Shown piece by piece: positions 40,485 to 48,300 of a stretch of DNA of 50,511 nucleotides; the stretch's first letter is position 1, and each line of letters opens with the position of its first letter. Origin of the DNA: Caldifarciminota bacterium. Lineage in GTDB: Bacteria; Hydrothermota; Tepidihabitantia; SM23-42. The translations under genes and the position numbers were made by a program. Under the pieces are notes generated by a model that saw nothing but the letters and a program-made list of their open reading frames with translations, was not told the DNA's origin and ran no database searches. Location of the stretch: NCBI GenBank assembly GCA_030671005.1, contig DAOVAN010000001.1, positions 1 through 50,511 of the forward strand, written 5' to 3'.

Positions 40485-40805
40485 ATAAGAAAACATTCAC
40501 TTCCACGAGCTGCAATATTACGGACGAAGACTGAACTCAAAGGGGTGTTTGTCCGAGGACGGAGAAGGAAGCACGGCAAGGTCAGGTTCATCTACATAGC
40601 GTCCGAAGAGCAGAGAGTTGGTTTTATTGCCTCCAGGAAAATCGGTTGCGCTGTAAAACGGAATAGGACAAAGAGAATATTAAGGGAGGCATATCGAATG
40701 AACAGAGAACATTTTGAGAAAATGAGCATCATACTCTATGCTGTGTGTGCCCTCACCATGGATGAGGCTTTGCGCAGCATTGCTGAATTCAAGGAGGGAC
40801 GGTGA
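40485..40805 (+). CDS. rnpA: Ribonuclease P protein component, probable non-standard start codon
   Basis: The RnpA core is clear: VGFIASRKIGCAVKRNRTKRILREAYR. The first ATG/GTG/TTG in frame is GTG 40545, but that would begin inside the first conserved helix. The residues encoded just upstream (RAAILRTKTELKG, then VFVRGRRR) match the usual RnpA N-terminus. The frame is open back to a stop at 40404 without any standard start. I place the start at ATA 40485, which has AGGT 7 nt upstream and gives 106 residues, the normal length; ATA 40455 or 40515 are alternatives. A sequencing error near the start would also explain it. The end overlaps yidD by 4 nt. Confidence 0.85.
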   Translation: MRKHSLPRAAILRTKTELKGVFVRGRRRKHGKVRFIYIASEEQRVGFIASRKIGCAVKRNRTKRILREAYRMNREHFEKMSIILYAVCALTMDEALRSIAEFKEGR

Positions 40806-41032
40806 ATCGTATTTTGGTTCAAATGATCAAAGGATATCAAATCACAATAGGCATGTTCCTGCCCAGGGTATGCCGTTTTGAACCAACTTGCTCGAGTTAT
40901 GCCATCGAGGCGTTCCGTGAGCATGGTACACTGAAGGGCACAGTACTTAGCATTTGGCGTATCCTGAGATGCAATCCATTTTTTTCTGGCGGATGGGACC
41001 CGGTACCGAAGAGGAGCTGCAATAATGAGTGA
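40802..41032 (+). CDS. yidD: Membrane protein insertion efficiency factor YidD
   Basis: The 76-residue protein has the YidD pattern: KGYQITIGMFLPRVCRFEPTCSSYA with its conserved cysteines, given as a span at residues 10-34, then GTLKGTVLSIWRILRCNPF and GWDPVP. It helps YidC and Sec insert proteins into the inner membrane. The start is a GTG overlapping rnpA, and the end overlaps yidC by 8 nt. This order is the conserved one. Confidence 0.95.
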   Translation: MNRILVQMIKGYQITIGMFLPRVCRFEPTCSSYAIEAFREHGTLKGTVLSIWRILRCNPFFSGGWDPVPKRSCNNE

Positions 41033-42527
41033 TCGTACACGCATCGCCTTGGCCTTTCTCTTCATCATCGGCATCCTGTTCATCTGGACGACACTGAATC
41101 GACCGGCCGAGAGGAAAGAAGCTCCTGGACCCGTAGTCGAAGATACCGTTGCAGCACCGGTCAAGATTGTAGAAGAGGAATTCATACCTGCCGACCAAGA
41201 AACGATTGTCGTCGACAGACGGCATATTAGGGTTGTGCTCTCCAGTTTCGGGGGTTCGGTGCAGTCCTTCTATTTAAAAGATTATGATATTGACATCGTA
41301 CCTCAAGGCAAAAATCTTTTTATAAGTCCTTTAGAAGATAGTATGAATAACATTGCAAATTTCAATTATGCGATAGCTGACGATTCGATTATCTTCGAAT
41401 ATAAAAACGCAGAACGCAGAGTTGTAAAGACGTATCGATTCGACAACGATTATGGATTCACCCTTCGTGTTTCTTCGAACAATGAACCCCACAAACTCAG
41501 CTTGAAATCCGGTCTGAATGTTACGGAAACAAAGAATCGTGGTGACGACCTAAGAAACTTCAATGCTTACATCAAAGATGAGAAGCTCAATAACGTCACC
41601 AAGAAAATCAAGGACACATTCGAATATGATGGTGACTTCGATTGGTTCGCGCTGAGGAACAAATACTTCATCTTGATGATCAATAACAATGCCCAGATCG
41701 ACAATCTAGTTTTCTACAAGTTGCCTGATGATAAAGGCAAGACCGAGACCGAAAATGCTTCTTTTGGATGCTACTATATGGGTGGGGCCAAAGATCGATA
41801 TGGCGCAGAAATACAAAATATGACGGATACCGATATCACCGTGCTTCTGCTCCCAATGGACTATCAAAAACTTGTTCAGTACGAAAAGGGTTACGAAGAG
41901 ATTGCATCGGGTGGATTCTGGGGGCCGATTTCCAGAGTAATAATGGCGATTTTGAATTTCATGTATTCGCTCATCAACAACTACGGTTTTGCCATTATGA
42001 TTTTCGCTTTCCTGATCAAAATGATATTCTTCCCTCTATCCAGGCAAATGGTCATGTCTCAACACAAAATGCAGAAGATCCAGCCCGAGCTCAAGAAGAT
42101 TCAGAAGAAATACAAGGGTGAACCGCAGCGCTTGAATCAGGAAATGATGCACCTCTATAAAACTTATAAGGTCAACCCTCTGTCTGGTTGTTTGCCACTG
42201 CTCATTCAGATGCCGATTTTCTTTGCGTTATTCCGGACGTTGACGACAGCTATCGAATTCAGACAAGCCGGTTTCATTTTCTGGATCACCGACCTCTCTT
42301 TGAAAGATCCATATTATGTTTTGCCGATAAGCATGGGGGTCATGATGTTTGTCCAGTCGTTGACCACAACCATCGATCCCCGGCAGCGGATGATGGTGCT
42401 TATCATGCCGATTTTCATGGTTTGGATATTCCTTAGTTTGCCCTCCGGGCTACAATTATATTGGTTTTCATATAACATTTTAACGTTGCTTGAACATTTC
42501 CTAATTAGAAGAGGAGGACTTAGATGA
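41025..42527 (+). CDS. yidC: Membrane protein insertase YidC
   Basis: The 500-residue protein has an N-terminal helix (about 6-24) and a large periplasmic beta domain (about 60-290) as in Gram-negative YidC. The conserved insertase core (about 300-495) follows, with NYGFAIMIFAFLIKMIFFPLS, the cytosolic loop around MHLYKTYKVNPLSGCLPLLIQ, and LPSGLQLYWFSYNI. The periplasmic domain supports a diderm envelope. The downstream jag gene begins inside its stop codon (ATGA). Confidence 0.96.
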   Translation: MSDRTRIALAFLFIIGILFIWTTLNRPAERKEAPGPVVEDTVAAPVKIVEEEFIPADQETIVVDRRHIRVVLSSFGGSVQSFYLKDYDIDIVPQGKNLFISPLEDSMNNIANFNYAIADDSIIFEYKNAERRVVKTYRFDNDYGFTLRVSSNNEPHKLSLKSGLNVTETKNRGDDLRNFNAYIKDEKLNNVTKKIKDTFEYDGDFDWFALRNKYFILMINNNAQIDNLVFYKLPDDKGKTETENASFGCYYMGGAKDRYGAEIQNMTDTDITVLLLPMDYQKLVQYEKGYEEIASGGFWGPISRVIMAILNFMYSLINNYGFAIMIFAFLIKMIFFPLSRQMVMSQHKMQKIQPELKKIQKKYKGEPQRLNQEMMHLYKTYKVNPLSGCLPLLIQMPIFFALFRTLTTAIEFRQAGFIFWITDLSLKDPYYVLPISMGVMMFVQSLTTTIDPRQRMMVLIMPIFMVWIFLSLPSGLQLYWFSYNILTLLEHFLIRRGGLR

Positions 42528-43123
42528 AACTGGCCGAAGCATCAGGGAAAACTCTCGAAGAAGCCATCGAGAACGGATTAAAGACATTAAGGGTGAGGCA
42601 AGAAGAAGTGGAATACGAACTCATTTCTGAAGAAGAGGAAGGAGTAAAAATCAAAATGGAAGTGAAAGAGCCTCGCCAGCATCTGCTTGAAGTCACCAAG
42701 TTCATACTTGAATGCTGCGGATTCAGGCCTAATATCAACATCACCAAAGACGAAAAAGGATTCTACCTAAATATCAGAACCAGACACGCCGATGCAATTC
42801 TGATCGGAAAGAAAGGTGAGACGCTCTGGGCATTGCAATATATCATAACGCGCTTGATGAAGCGCTTTCACCCTAATTTAAAGATTCTAGTCGATGTCAG
42901 CGGATATCGCATGCGCCGGACGAATTTTCTGAAGAAGAAGGCTGAAGCAATAGCATGCATAGTCTTAGAGACCGGACGCGAGATGGCTCTCGATCCACTG
43001 ACGAAACGAGAACAGCAAATTGTCGAAATCAAGTTGAGTGAAATAAAGGGAGTAAAACTCTACAGCATTGGAAAGGGAGCAAGTAAGAATGTAATCATTG
43101 CTCCGAACGATGAATCCAAATGA
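42524..43123 (+). CDS. jag: Jag/KhpB-type RNA-binding protein
   Basis: The 199-residue protein has the three parts of Jag: an N-terminal Jag_N domain (1-50, ASGKTLEEAIENGLKTL), a KH domain (about 60-135; ADAILIGKKGETLWALQ as the GxxG loop region) and an R3H domain (about 140-199; TKREQQIVEIKLSE). KhpB binds many RNAs and influences cell-wall synthesis and division. It sits in its usual place after yidC. Its end overlaps mnmE by 14 nt when mnmE starts at 43110. Confidence 0.93.
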   Translation: MKLAEASGKTLEEAIENGLKTLRVRQEEVEYELISEEEEGVKIKMEVKEPRQHLLEVTKFILECCGFRPNINITKDEKGFYLNIRTRHADAILIGKKGETLWALQYIITRLMKRFHPNLKILVDVSGYRMRRTNFLKKKAEAIACIVLETGREMALDPLTKREQQIVEIKLSEIKGVKLYSIGKGASKNVIIAPNDESK

Positions 43124-44456
43124 TACGATAGTTGCCTGCACAACGCCACCCGGTTATTCGAGCATCGCCGTTGTTAGACTAAGCGGCGACCAGGCAAGTC
43201 CCTTATTACACAAAATATTCAGGTCGGCCGAATCGCCCCGTAGCTTTGAGGCACAGCGTGTTTACCATGGCTTTGTTGTGGATGCAGTAACGAATGAGAC
43301 CATTGATACCGCGCTGGCTACTACATTCTGTAAACCCAATTCTTATACAGGCGAGGACGTAGTCGAACTCTCATGCCACGGTAATCCGTTAATCGTCGAT
43401 CGCATAATCAGGATGTTTATTGACCTCGGGGCAAGAGTCGCACAGCGTGGTGAATTCACAAAGCGCGCCCTGATCAACGGCAAAATTGACCTCTTACAGG
43501 CGGAAGCCGTGCACGACACGGTACTGGCTCCTTGTGAACAAGCAAGAAGGATGGCGATACTACAATATGAAGGCAGACTGTCAGAGAAGATATATGATAT
43601 CCGTTCGAGAATAGTTGATCTGCTTTTCCTGGTTGAAGCGGATATTGATTTTTCCGAAGAAGAGGGCGTTCATTATGAGCAATCAGAATCTACAGAGGTT
43701 CTCAAAGGGATAATCTCTGAAATAGACGATTTGCTGAAGGGCGCATCCATTGGTCTGAAGATTAAGGATGGTTACAGAGTATTGATTCTGGGTCGCGTTA
43801 ATGTCGGTAAGTCGACTCTCTTTAACCGGCTGGTCGGCCATGACCGGGCAATCGTACATGAACAACCAGGTACAACAAGGGATTGGCTGGAAGAGAGTGT
43901 GCAGATCGCAGACCTTTACGTTACTTTGTTTGATACCGCAGGCATATTGTCTAAAGCCTCGGGACCTGATGAGATTGCCCAACAGAGAACGAGGGCACTC
44001 GTCGAAGACGCTGACCTGATCCTTTTGATGTTTGACGGATCTGAACCCATGAACGAAGAGGACGTGTATCTGTATGACCTCGTGAAGCACAAAAGGAAGC
44101 TTCTCGTTATCAACAAGATTGATCTGAATGATAAGCTGAGTGATATGGAGATGTTCTCAGATTCGAAGAAGATATCGGCAAAAACAGGGAGGAATGTCGG
44201 TGCCCTGGAGGAGGGTATCAAGGGGTCCCTCCTGCCGAAAGATTATCGAGACGATGTCCTGATAACAAGGCACCGACACATCGATGCCTTGACCCGGGCA
44301 AGAAAATGCCTGGTCGATGCCAAGAACGCGCCAACCATCGAGACGGTTGCCTATGAACTACACTGTTCATTGAATGTAGTTGGCGAGTTGACTGGCCAGG
44401 TATTACGCAAAGACATCCTCGACCGCATATTCGAGGAATTCTGCATCGGCAAATAA
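43110..44456 (+). CDS. mnmE: tRNA modification GTPase MnmE
   Basis: This 448-residue G protein acts with MnmG to modify the wobble uridine (cmnm5U). It has the formyl-THF-binding N-terminal domain (ATTFCKPNSYTGEDVVELSCHG, at residues about 70-91), the GTPase with GRVNVGKSTLFNRL, GTTRDW, DTAG and NKID, and the C-terminal CIGK whose cysteine is characteristic. I use the ATG at 43110 because the sequence then begins MNPNDTIVACTTPPG; an in-frame ATG at 43098 is possible. It is the last gene of the rpmH cluster. Confidence 0.95.
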   Translation: MNPNDTIVACTTPPGYSSIAVVRLSGDQASPLLHKIFRSAESPRSFEAQRVYHGFVVDAVTNETIDTALATTFCKPNSYTGEDVVELSCHGNPLIVDRIIRMFIDLGARVAQRGEFTKRALINGKIDLLQAEAVHDTVLAPCEQARRMAILQYEGRLSEKIYDIRSRIVDLLFLVEADIDFSEEEGVHYEQSESTEVLKGIISEIDDLLKGASIGLKIKDGYRVLILGRVNVGKSTLFNRLVGHDRAIVHEQPGTTRDWLEESVQIADLYVTLFDTAGILSKASGPDEIAQQRTRALVEDADLILLMFDGSEPMNEEDVYLYDLVKHKRKLLVINKIDLNDKLSDMEMFSDSKKISAKTGRNVGALEEGIKGSLLPKDYRDDVLITRHRHIDALTRARKCLVDAKNAPTIETVAYELHCSLNVVGELTGQVLRKDILDRIFEEFCIGK

Positions 44457-44480
44457 TACCGTTTGTCGTAGTTCGTATTT

Positions 44481-44536
44481 CGTACTCGTGAAAAAACCAG
44501 AGACCAAATTTGTCATACGAGTACGATTCACGAGTA
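44481..44536. repeat. Inverted repeat around TACTCGTGAA
   Basis: TACTCGTGAA at 44483-44492 is the exact inverse of TTCACGAGTA at 44527-44536. In addition, CGTACTCGT (44481-44489) pairs with ACGAGTACG (44517-44525), so two alternative hairpins compete. It could be a terminator-like structure after mnmE or a small repeat element. Confidence 0.6.
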
Positions 44537-44601
44537 AGCAGTATGGCATCTCCGGCTCTTAGACTATCCAGTTTCCACATCTCGTCCCGCTTCGCTCCGA
44601 C

Positions 44602-44683
44602 ATCGCATATCTCACATCTCATATCCCATATCACGTTTTCTGTATCCCGTATCCCGTATCTCGCATCGCGTATCCCGCATCTG
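44602..44683. repeat. Degenerate 7-bp tandem repeat array
   Basis: A 7-bp pattern of the form (G/A)(T/C)ATC(C/T)C runs with a short interruption. From 44642 the units are GTATCCC, GTATCCC, GTATCTC, GCATCGC, GTATCCC, GCATCTG, and similar units (CTCACAT, CTCATAT, CCCATAT) precede it. The array ends 8 nt before the promoter of the next gene. It resembles in style the heptanucleotide STRR repeats known from cyanobacteria. Confidence 0.75.
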
Positions 44684-44690
44684 TAAAAGC

Positions 44691-44718
44691 TTGACTGATT
44701 CGGTTTTTCGCGTATAAT
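44691..44718 (+). promoter_or_regulatory. Predicted leaderless promoter of the AsnC-like regulator
   Basis: TTGACT at 44691-44696, a 16-bp spacer, a perfect TATAAT at 44713-44718, then 6 nt to the GTG at 44725. No ribosome-binding site is present. Confidence 0.82.
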
Positions 44719-44724
44719 CCGCTA

Positions 44725-45627
44725 GTGATAATCGATCCCCTCGATTTGAATCTTATCCGACAGCTTGAAATCCAGGGCACAATACCTGTCCATGATTTTG
44801 TAAACAAATTCCACATATCTCGGAAGGAAATACTCCTCAGGGTAAGGAATTTCGAAGAGACTGGATTGATCAGCAGCTACGGTTTTAAGTTGTTTCTACC
44901 CGGGATTCATGGTGGTAAGTGGTATTGGGGCTGTATCGCCGGCGAGGCGACACCAAAATTCATGGTCGGTAATTCCGTGCCTTACCTGGAAGAGATGGTA
45001 GAGAACATGTCTTTTCCCGCCGGGGTGTGCCCGAACATGTCGTTGCTCTTCTACACGAAGAATTTGAAAGATATCAAGATGCTGTCGAACAAGCTCGCCG
45101 GGATGAAATATGCAGAGGTATACAAGGTCGGTGAATATAATGTTACAGTACCCAGGGTCATACTGAGGGAAGATTGGCAACTACTCGCCGAGCTGTACAA
45201 CACAAAGAAAATGGACTACGCAAAGCTCAACGCGATAACTAATAACCCGAAATCGGCCAAGGAGCTACAGTTATCACGACTAGTGTGGACAAGGAAAAAC
45301 CGTCAGGGTATTTTATCGATCGTGCCGAATTTCAACTGGAGCGTTATCAAGAACTACATGCATATCCATCTTGCGGTTGTTACGAAACTGCGGACCAAGG
45401 GGTTGCGCGGGTTACTAAAAGATATCGGGTTTGTGGGCAATATTGCATCCAGATTCAAGAAAAGATATGTGCAAATTGAATTCGATTTGTGGGGATTTTC
45501 GGATTTGACAACAATCGTACATGAACTTTCCAAGATAGATGGGCTAACCGTTGAAGGTTGTTCGTTTGCCTACAGAAATAGAATATATGATGAGTGGGTT
45601 AAAGATTATATACAACAGCAAATCTAG
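44725..45627 (+). CDS. AsnC/Lrp-like winged-helix protein with duplicated C-terminal part
   Basis: The 300-residue protein starts with an AsnC-type helix-turn-helix (residues 4-55; LDLNLIRQLEIQGTIP, ISRKEILLRVRNFEETGLISSYGF as a span). A region follows that seems to hold two divergent copies of a winged-helix plus effector-like unit; the second winged helix is near 155-200 (WQLLAELYNTKKMDYAKLN). Lrp/AsnC regulators sense amino acids, but this two-unit form is unusual and no ligand can be named. It begins with GTG under a predicted leaderless promoter and overlaps the M23 gene by 41 nt. Confidence 0.65.
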   Translation: MIIDPLDLNLIRQLEIQGTIPVHDFVNKFHISRKEILLRVRNFEETGLISSYGFKLFLPGIHGGKWYWGCIAGEATPKFMVGNSVPYLEEMVENMSFPAGVCPNMSLLFYTKNLKDIKMLSNKLAGMKYAEVYKVGEYNVTVPRVILREDWQLLAELYNTKKMDYAKLNAITNNPKSAKELQLSRLVWTRKNRQGILSIVPNFNWSVIKNYMHIHLAVVTKLRTKGLRGLLKDIGFVGNIASRFKKRYVQIEFDLWGFSDLTTIVHELSKIDGLTVEGCSFAYRNRIYDEWVKDYIQQQI

Positions 45628-46801
45628 TTTACTAATCCTGATTATATTAGCTGTTGTGGGTTGTACAAGAGAAACAGACAAAGTCGAAGAACCCAAGTAC
45701 ACCGAAACAAAGCATATTGTAAAGCGCGGGGAGAATTTCGAAACCATACTTGACAAGCTTTCAGTAGCTGATTGCAAAGTTGCTATCATTTCGGTACTCA
45801 AGAATTCGGGTTTCCCCTTTCGAAAATGCTTACCGGGTGACACGCTTTTTCTGGAGAAGAAGAACGGCGAATTCCTGAAATTGACCTACCGCCAGAACCT
45901 ACATAATACCTACTATGTGACGACCGACAGCGCCACTTTTGTGGTGGCGATGAAGTACCCGTACGTCGACACATCGCTCACTTTTATCAAGGGTGACATC
46001 AAGTCGACGCTGTATGAGTCCATGTTGGCGGTCGGTGAAACATCGAACTTGGTAATAAGATACGCTGATGTTTTCGCTTGGGAAGTAGACTTCTTCACCG
46101 AAACGCAAGAGGGTGATTCTTTTTTCATTTACATAGAAAAGACCTTTTGCGATTCGGTATTTGTTGATTATGGTGCGATAATCTTTGCACGTTATTGCGG
46201 AGAGGCTGGAGATTTCTACGGTGTTTATTATTGTGATCCAGAGGGTCGTGAAGATTACTACAATCTAGAAGGTAAGTCTTTGCGCAAGTCACTTCTAAAA
46301 TCACCCCTGAGATTCTCATACATTAGTTCCTACTTCTCGAAGCGAAGATTTCATCCAATCCTGAAAGTCTGGCGTCCTCACCACGGACTCGACTATGTGG
46401 CTCCAATCGGTACACCCGTGTCGTCGATCGGAGGTGGCAAGGTCGTGTACAAAGGATGGAAAGGAAGTTACGGGAACCTGGTGGAAATACGACACAAGAA
46501 TAACTTCAGGTCACGGTACGGACACCTCAAGAGGTTCGCGAAAGGTTTGTATGTAGGCAAGAGAATCAAGGCCGGTGATCTGGTTGGCTATCTTGGTTCG
46601 ACTGGTCTCTCGACCGGTCCACATTTGCATTTCGAATTACATAAGAATGGTGTACCCATAAATCCTCTCCGGGTTAAAATCCCACGTGCCCCTTCGGTTA
46701 AGAAAAAATATATGAATGCATTCAAGAGCCACCGTGATTCTCTGCTTCATACTATTCAAGTCATGTCCTCCGATGGGGGAGAGGAACTTCCAGAGACGTA
46801 A
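45587..46801 (+). CDS. M23-family lipoprotein endopeptidase
   Basis: The protein of about 404 residues starts with a lipoprotein signal (SSLLILIILAVVGCTRE, lipobox VVGC). A LysM- or OapA-like region around HIVKRGENFETILDKL follows, then a C-terminal M23 peptidase domain with HHGLDYVAPIGTPV, GNLVEIRHKN, YGHL and GPHLHFEL, in which the zinc ligands are intact. It should cut peptidoglycan cross-links or activate an amidase in the periplasm. I use the ATG at 45587 (another follows at 45590); a farther upstream TTG-type start would bury the signal peptide. It lies partly inside the regulator gene. Confidence 0.87.
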   Translation: MMSGLKIIYNSKSSLLILIILAVVGCTRETDKVEEPKYTETKHIVKRGENFETILDKLSVADCKVAIISVLKNSGFPFRKCLPGDTLFLEKKNGEFLKLTYRQNLHNTYYVTTDSATFVVAMKYPYVDTSLTFIKGDIKSTLYESMLAVGETSNLVIRYADVFAWEVDFFTETQEGDSFFIYIEKTFCDSVFVDYGAIIFARYCGEAGDFYGVYYCDPEGREDYYNLEGKSLRKSLLKSPLRFSYISSYFSKRRFHPILKVWRPHHGLDYVAPIGTPVSSIGGGKVVYKGWKGSYGNLVEIRHKNNFRSRYGHLKRFAKGLYVGKRIKAGDLVGYLGSTGLSTGPHLHFELHKNGVPINPLRVKIPRAPSVKKKYMNAFKSHRDSLLHTIQVMSSDGGEELPET

Positions 46802-46834
46802 CTGCATTCTTCTATCGGTAAAGGTTCGCTCATA

Positions 46835-46854
46835 TCCACAATTGATGTTGTGGA
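46835..46854. promoter_or_regulatory. Perfect 7-bp inverted repeat before the phosphorylase gene
   Basis: TCCACAA (46835-46841) and TTGTGGA (46848-46854) flank a 6-nt loop. There is no T-tract, so an operator or a weak hairpin about 35 nt before the next start codon is more likely than a terminator. Confidence 0.4.
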
Positions 46855-46889
46855 GTTTGTACACCATATCTGAATTGGAAGGAGGCTAA

Positions 46890-47615
46890 ATGCCGATACA
46901 CATTAGAGCCAGTAAAGGAGATTATGCTCCAACTACCTTGTTGGTTGGCGATCCGGCAAGGGCGGTGAGGGTTAGTCAGATCCTCACGGAGTCGAATCTA
47001 GTTAACAAGAATCGCGGTTTGCTTGGCTACACTGGATCCTATAAAGACAAGAAGATCAGTGTACAAACAACAGGGATGGGTTGTCCCTCAGCGGCCATTG
47101 TTGTTGAGGAACTCATTCAGCTCGACGTGAAGACACTCATAAGGATCGGAACGTGTGGCGGCATCGGTGCGCATATCAAACCCCTCGATATGATTGCTGC
47201 GGTGGCCGCGTCGCCTTTTGATGGTGCTACGCGTACTTATTTGAACGGTGAGCCGCACGCGCCCTATGCTACATTCGAAATTCTGGATGTCGCGCGTAAG
47301 ATAGCGCAGGAGAAAGATATGCAGATCAATTTCGGCGGTGTGGCCAGCGTTGATGTTTTCTATAATCCGTTTCCAGATTATGTGCCACGACTGAGGGAAA
47401 AAGGTATCATCGCCGTGGAAATGGAGACGAGTCTCATATACTACTTGGCAAATCGAAGCGGACTCAATGCAGCATCTTTCCTGCTTGTATCAGACATTGT
47501 TGGAGGCGGTGAGGAATTTACTGAGTTTGTCTCTGATCAGGAACTCTCGAAGGCAATGGACAAACTGATAAGTTTTGTACTGGACGTCTCTCACGAACAC
47601 GAAAAAGGTGGGTGA
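46890..47615 (+). CDS. Purine nucleoside phosphorylase / MTA phosphorylase family
   Basis: This 241-residue PNP/UDP-family enzyme starts MPIHIRASKGDYAPTTLLVG and has the phosphate loop GDPARAVRV, the LIRIGTCGGIG motif, and VEMETSLIYYLA with the ribose-contacting Met-Glu. The wording is close to hexameric DeoD-like and Sulfolobus-type MTA/purine phosphorylases; uridine phosphorylase is less likely. The usual DeoD catalytic Asp (SDxx) may be SDIVGGG. A GGAAGGAGG ribosome-binding site precedes the ATG. Rubredoxin follows 17 nt later. Confidence 0.85.
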   Translation: MPIHIRASKGDYAPTTLLVGDPARAVRVSQILTESNLVNKNRGLLGYTGSYKDKKISVQTTGMGCPSAAIVVEELIQLDVKTLIRIGTCGGIGAHIKPLDMIAAVAASPFDGATRTYLNGEPHAPYATFEILDVARKIAQEKDMQINFGGVASVDVFYNPFPDYVPRLREKGIIAVEMETSLIYYLANRSGLNAASFLLVSDIVGGGEEFTEFVSDQELSKAMDKLISFVLDVSHEHEKGG

Positions 47616-47632
47616 CCCCAAGGAGGTTTGAC

Positions 47633-47812
47633 ATGCAGAAATGGCGTTGTTCGATATGTGGCTATACATATGACCCGAATAAAGGTGACCCAGAATCCGG
47701 CATAAATCCAGGTGTCAGTTTCGAAGATCTCCCTGATCATTGGGGATGCCCAGATTGCGGTGCTTCAAAAGAGCTTTTTGAGCGCTCTTCGGATGACGCA
47801 GTAGATGATTGA
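47633..47812 (+). CDS. Rubredoxin
   Basis: The 59-residue iron protein has both knuckles, CSICGYTYD and CPDCGASKELF, and the usual DPNKGDPESGI and WGCPDCG wording. It carries electrons in anaerobes, often for oxygen or superoxide reduction. The start at 47633 is decided by AAGGAGG a few nt upstream; a GTG at 47612 would add seven odd residues. The C-terminal extension is short and acidic. Confidence 0.96.
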   Translation: MQKWRCSICGYTYDPNKGDPESGINPGVSFEDLPDHWGCPDCGASKELFERSSDDAVDD

Positions 47813-47828
47813 ACACTTCCATTGATTG

Positions 47829-47856
47829 TTGACTAAACAAAAAATATAGTGATAAT
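47829..47856 (+). promoter_or_regulatory. Predicted leaderless promoter of the EIIA-like gene
   Basis: TTGACT at 47829-47834, a 16-bp spacer, GATAAT at 47851-47856, and 6 nt to the ATG at 47863. The TATAGT at 47845-47850 is too close to the -35 box (10 bp) to be the -10 element. Confidence 0.72.
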
Positions 47857-47862
47857 GTGATT

Positions 47863-48300
47863 ATGCTGGCGGATTACCTTGGAGAAGGAAACATACTACT
47901 AAATTTTGAAGAACGAAGTTACCGACAAGCACTGCTCAAGATGCTGTCAAAGAGCGTCGAGAGAAATAACCTTCAGATTGTAGATAAGATACTCGAACGG
48001 GAAAACATCATGTCTACGGCAATGGGAAAGGGAGTATTTCTTCCTCGAGTCATTGTGACGGACAAATCAAATAGCGAAGTCATCATCGCAGTCAATCCGA
48101 ATGGTTTGTCCTTTGAGGACTACGGAACATCGACGGCTAATATCATAATGCTTTTTTTGTTTTCAAAAAACAATGACTACGCAGCTATTCTGGCGCAAAG
48201 CCTGCGTATGTTGAACGATGATAGCCTGCGTGCAGACCTCCTTGAAAGCAGAAATGCCGGGGATGTCATCAAGGCTATTCGTGAGTGGGAAGAAGAATGA
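47863..48300 (+). CDS. EIIA(Ntr/Fru)-like protein lacking the phosphorylated histidine
   Basis: The 145-residue protein has the fold pattern of PTS EIIA type 2 (PtsN/FruA-like): LERENIMSTAMGKGVFLPR, then a hydrophobic strand, LFLFSKNNDYAAILAQSLRMLND. The conserved GxGxAIPHG loop reads GKGVFLPRV, so the active histidine is replaced by Arg62. It cannot be phosphorylated there and may act as a fixed-state regulator. No EI or HPr gene is in the window. I prefer the ATG at 47863 to the GTG at 47857, which touches the -10 box. The end overlaps the VanZ-like gene (ATGA). Confidence 0.78.
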   Translation: MLADYLGEGNILLNFEERSYRQALLKMLSKSVERNNLQIVDKILERENIMSTAMGKGVFLPRVIVTDKSNSEVIIAVNPNGLSFEDYGTSTANIIMLFLFSKNNDYAAILAQSLRMLNDDSLRADLLESRNAGDVIKAIREWEEE

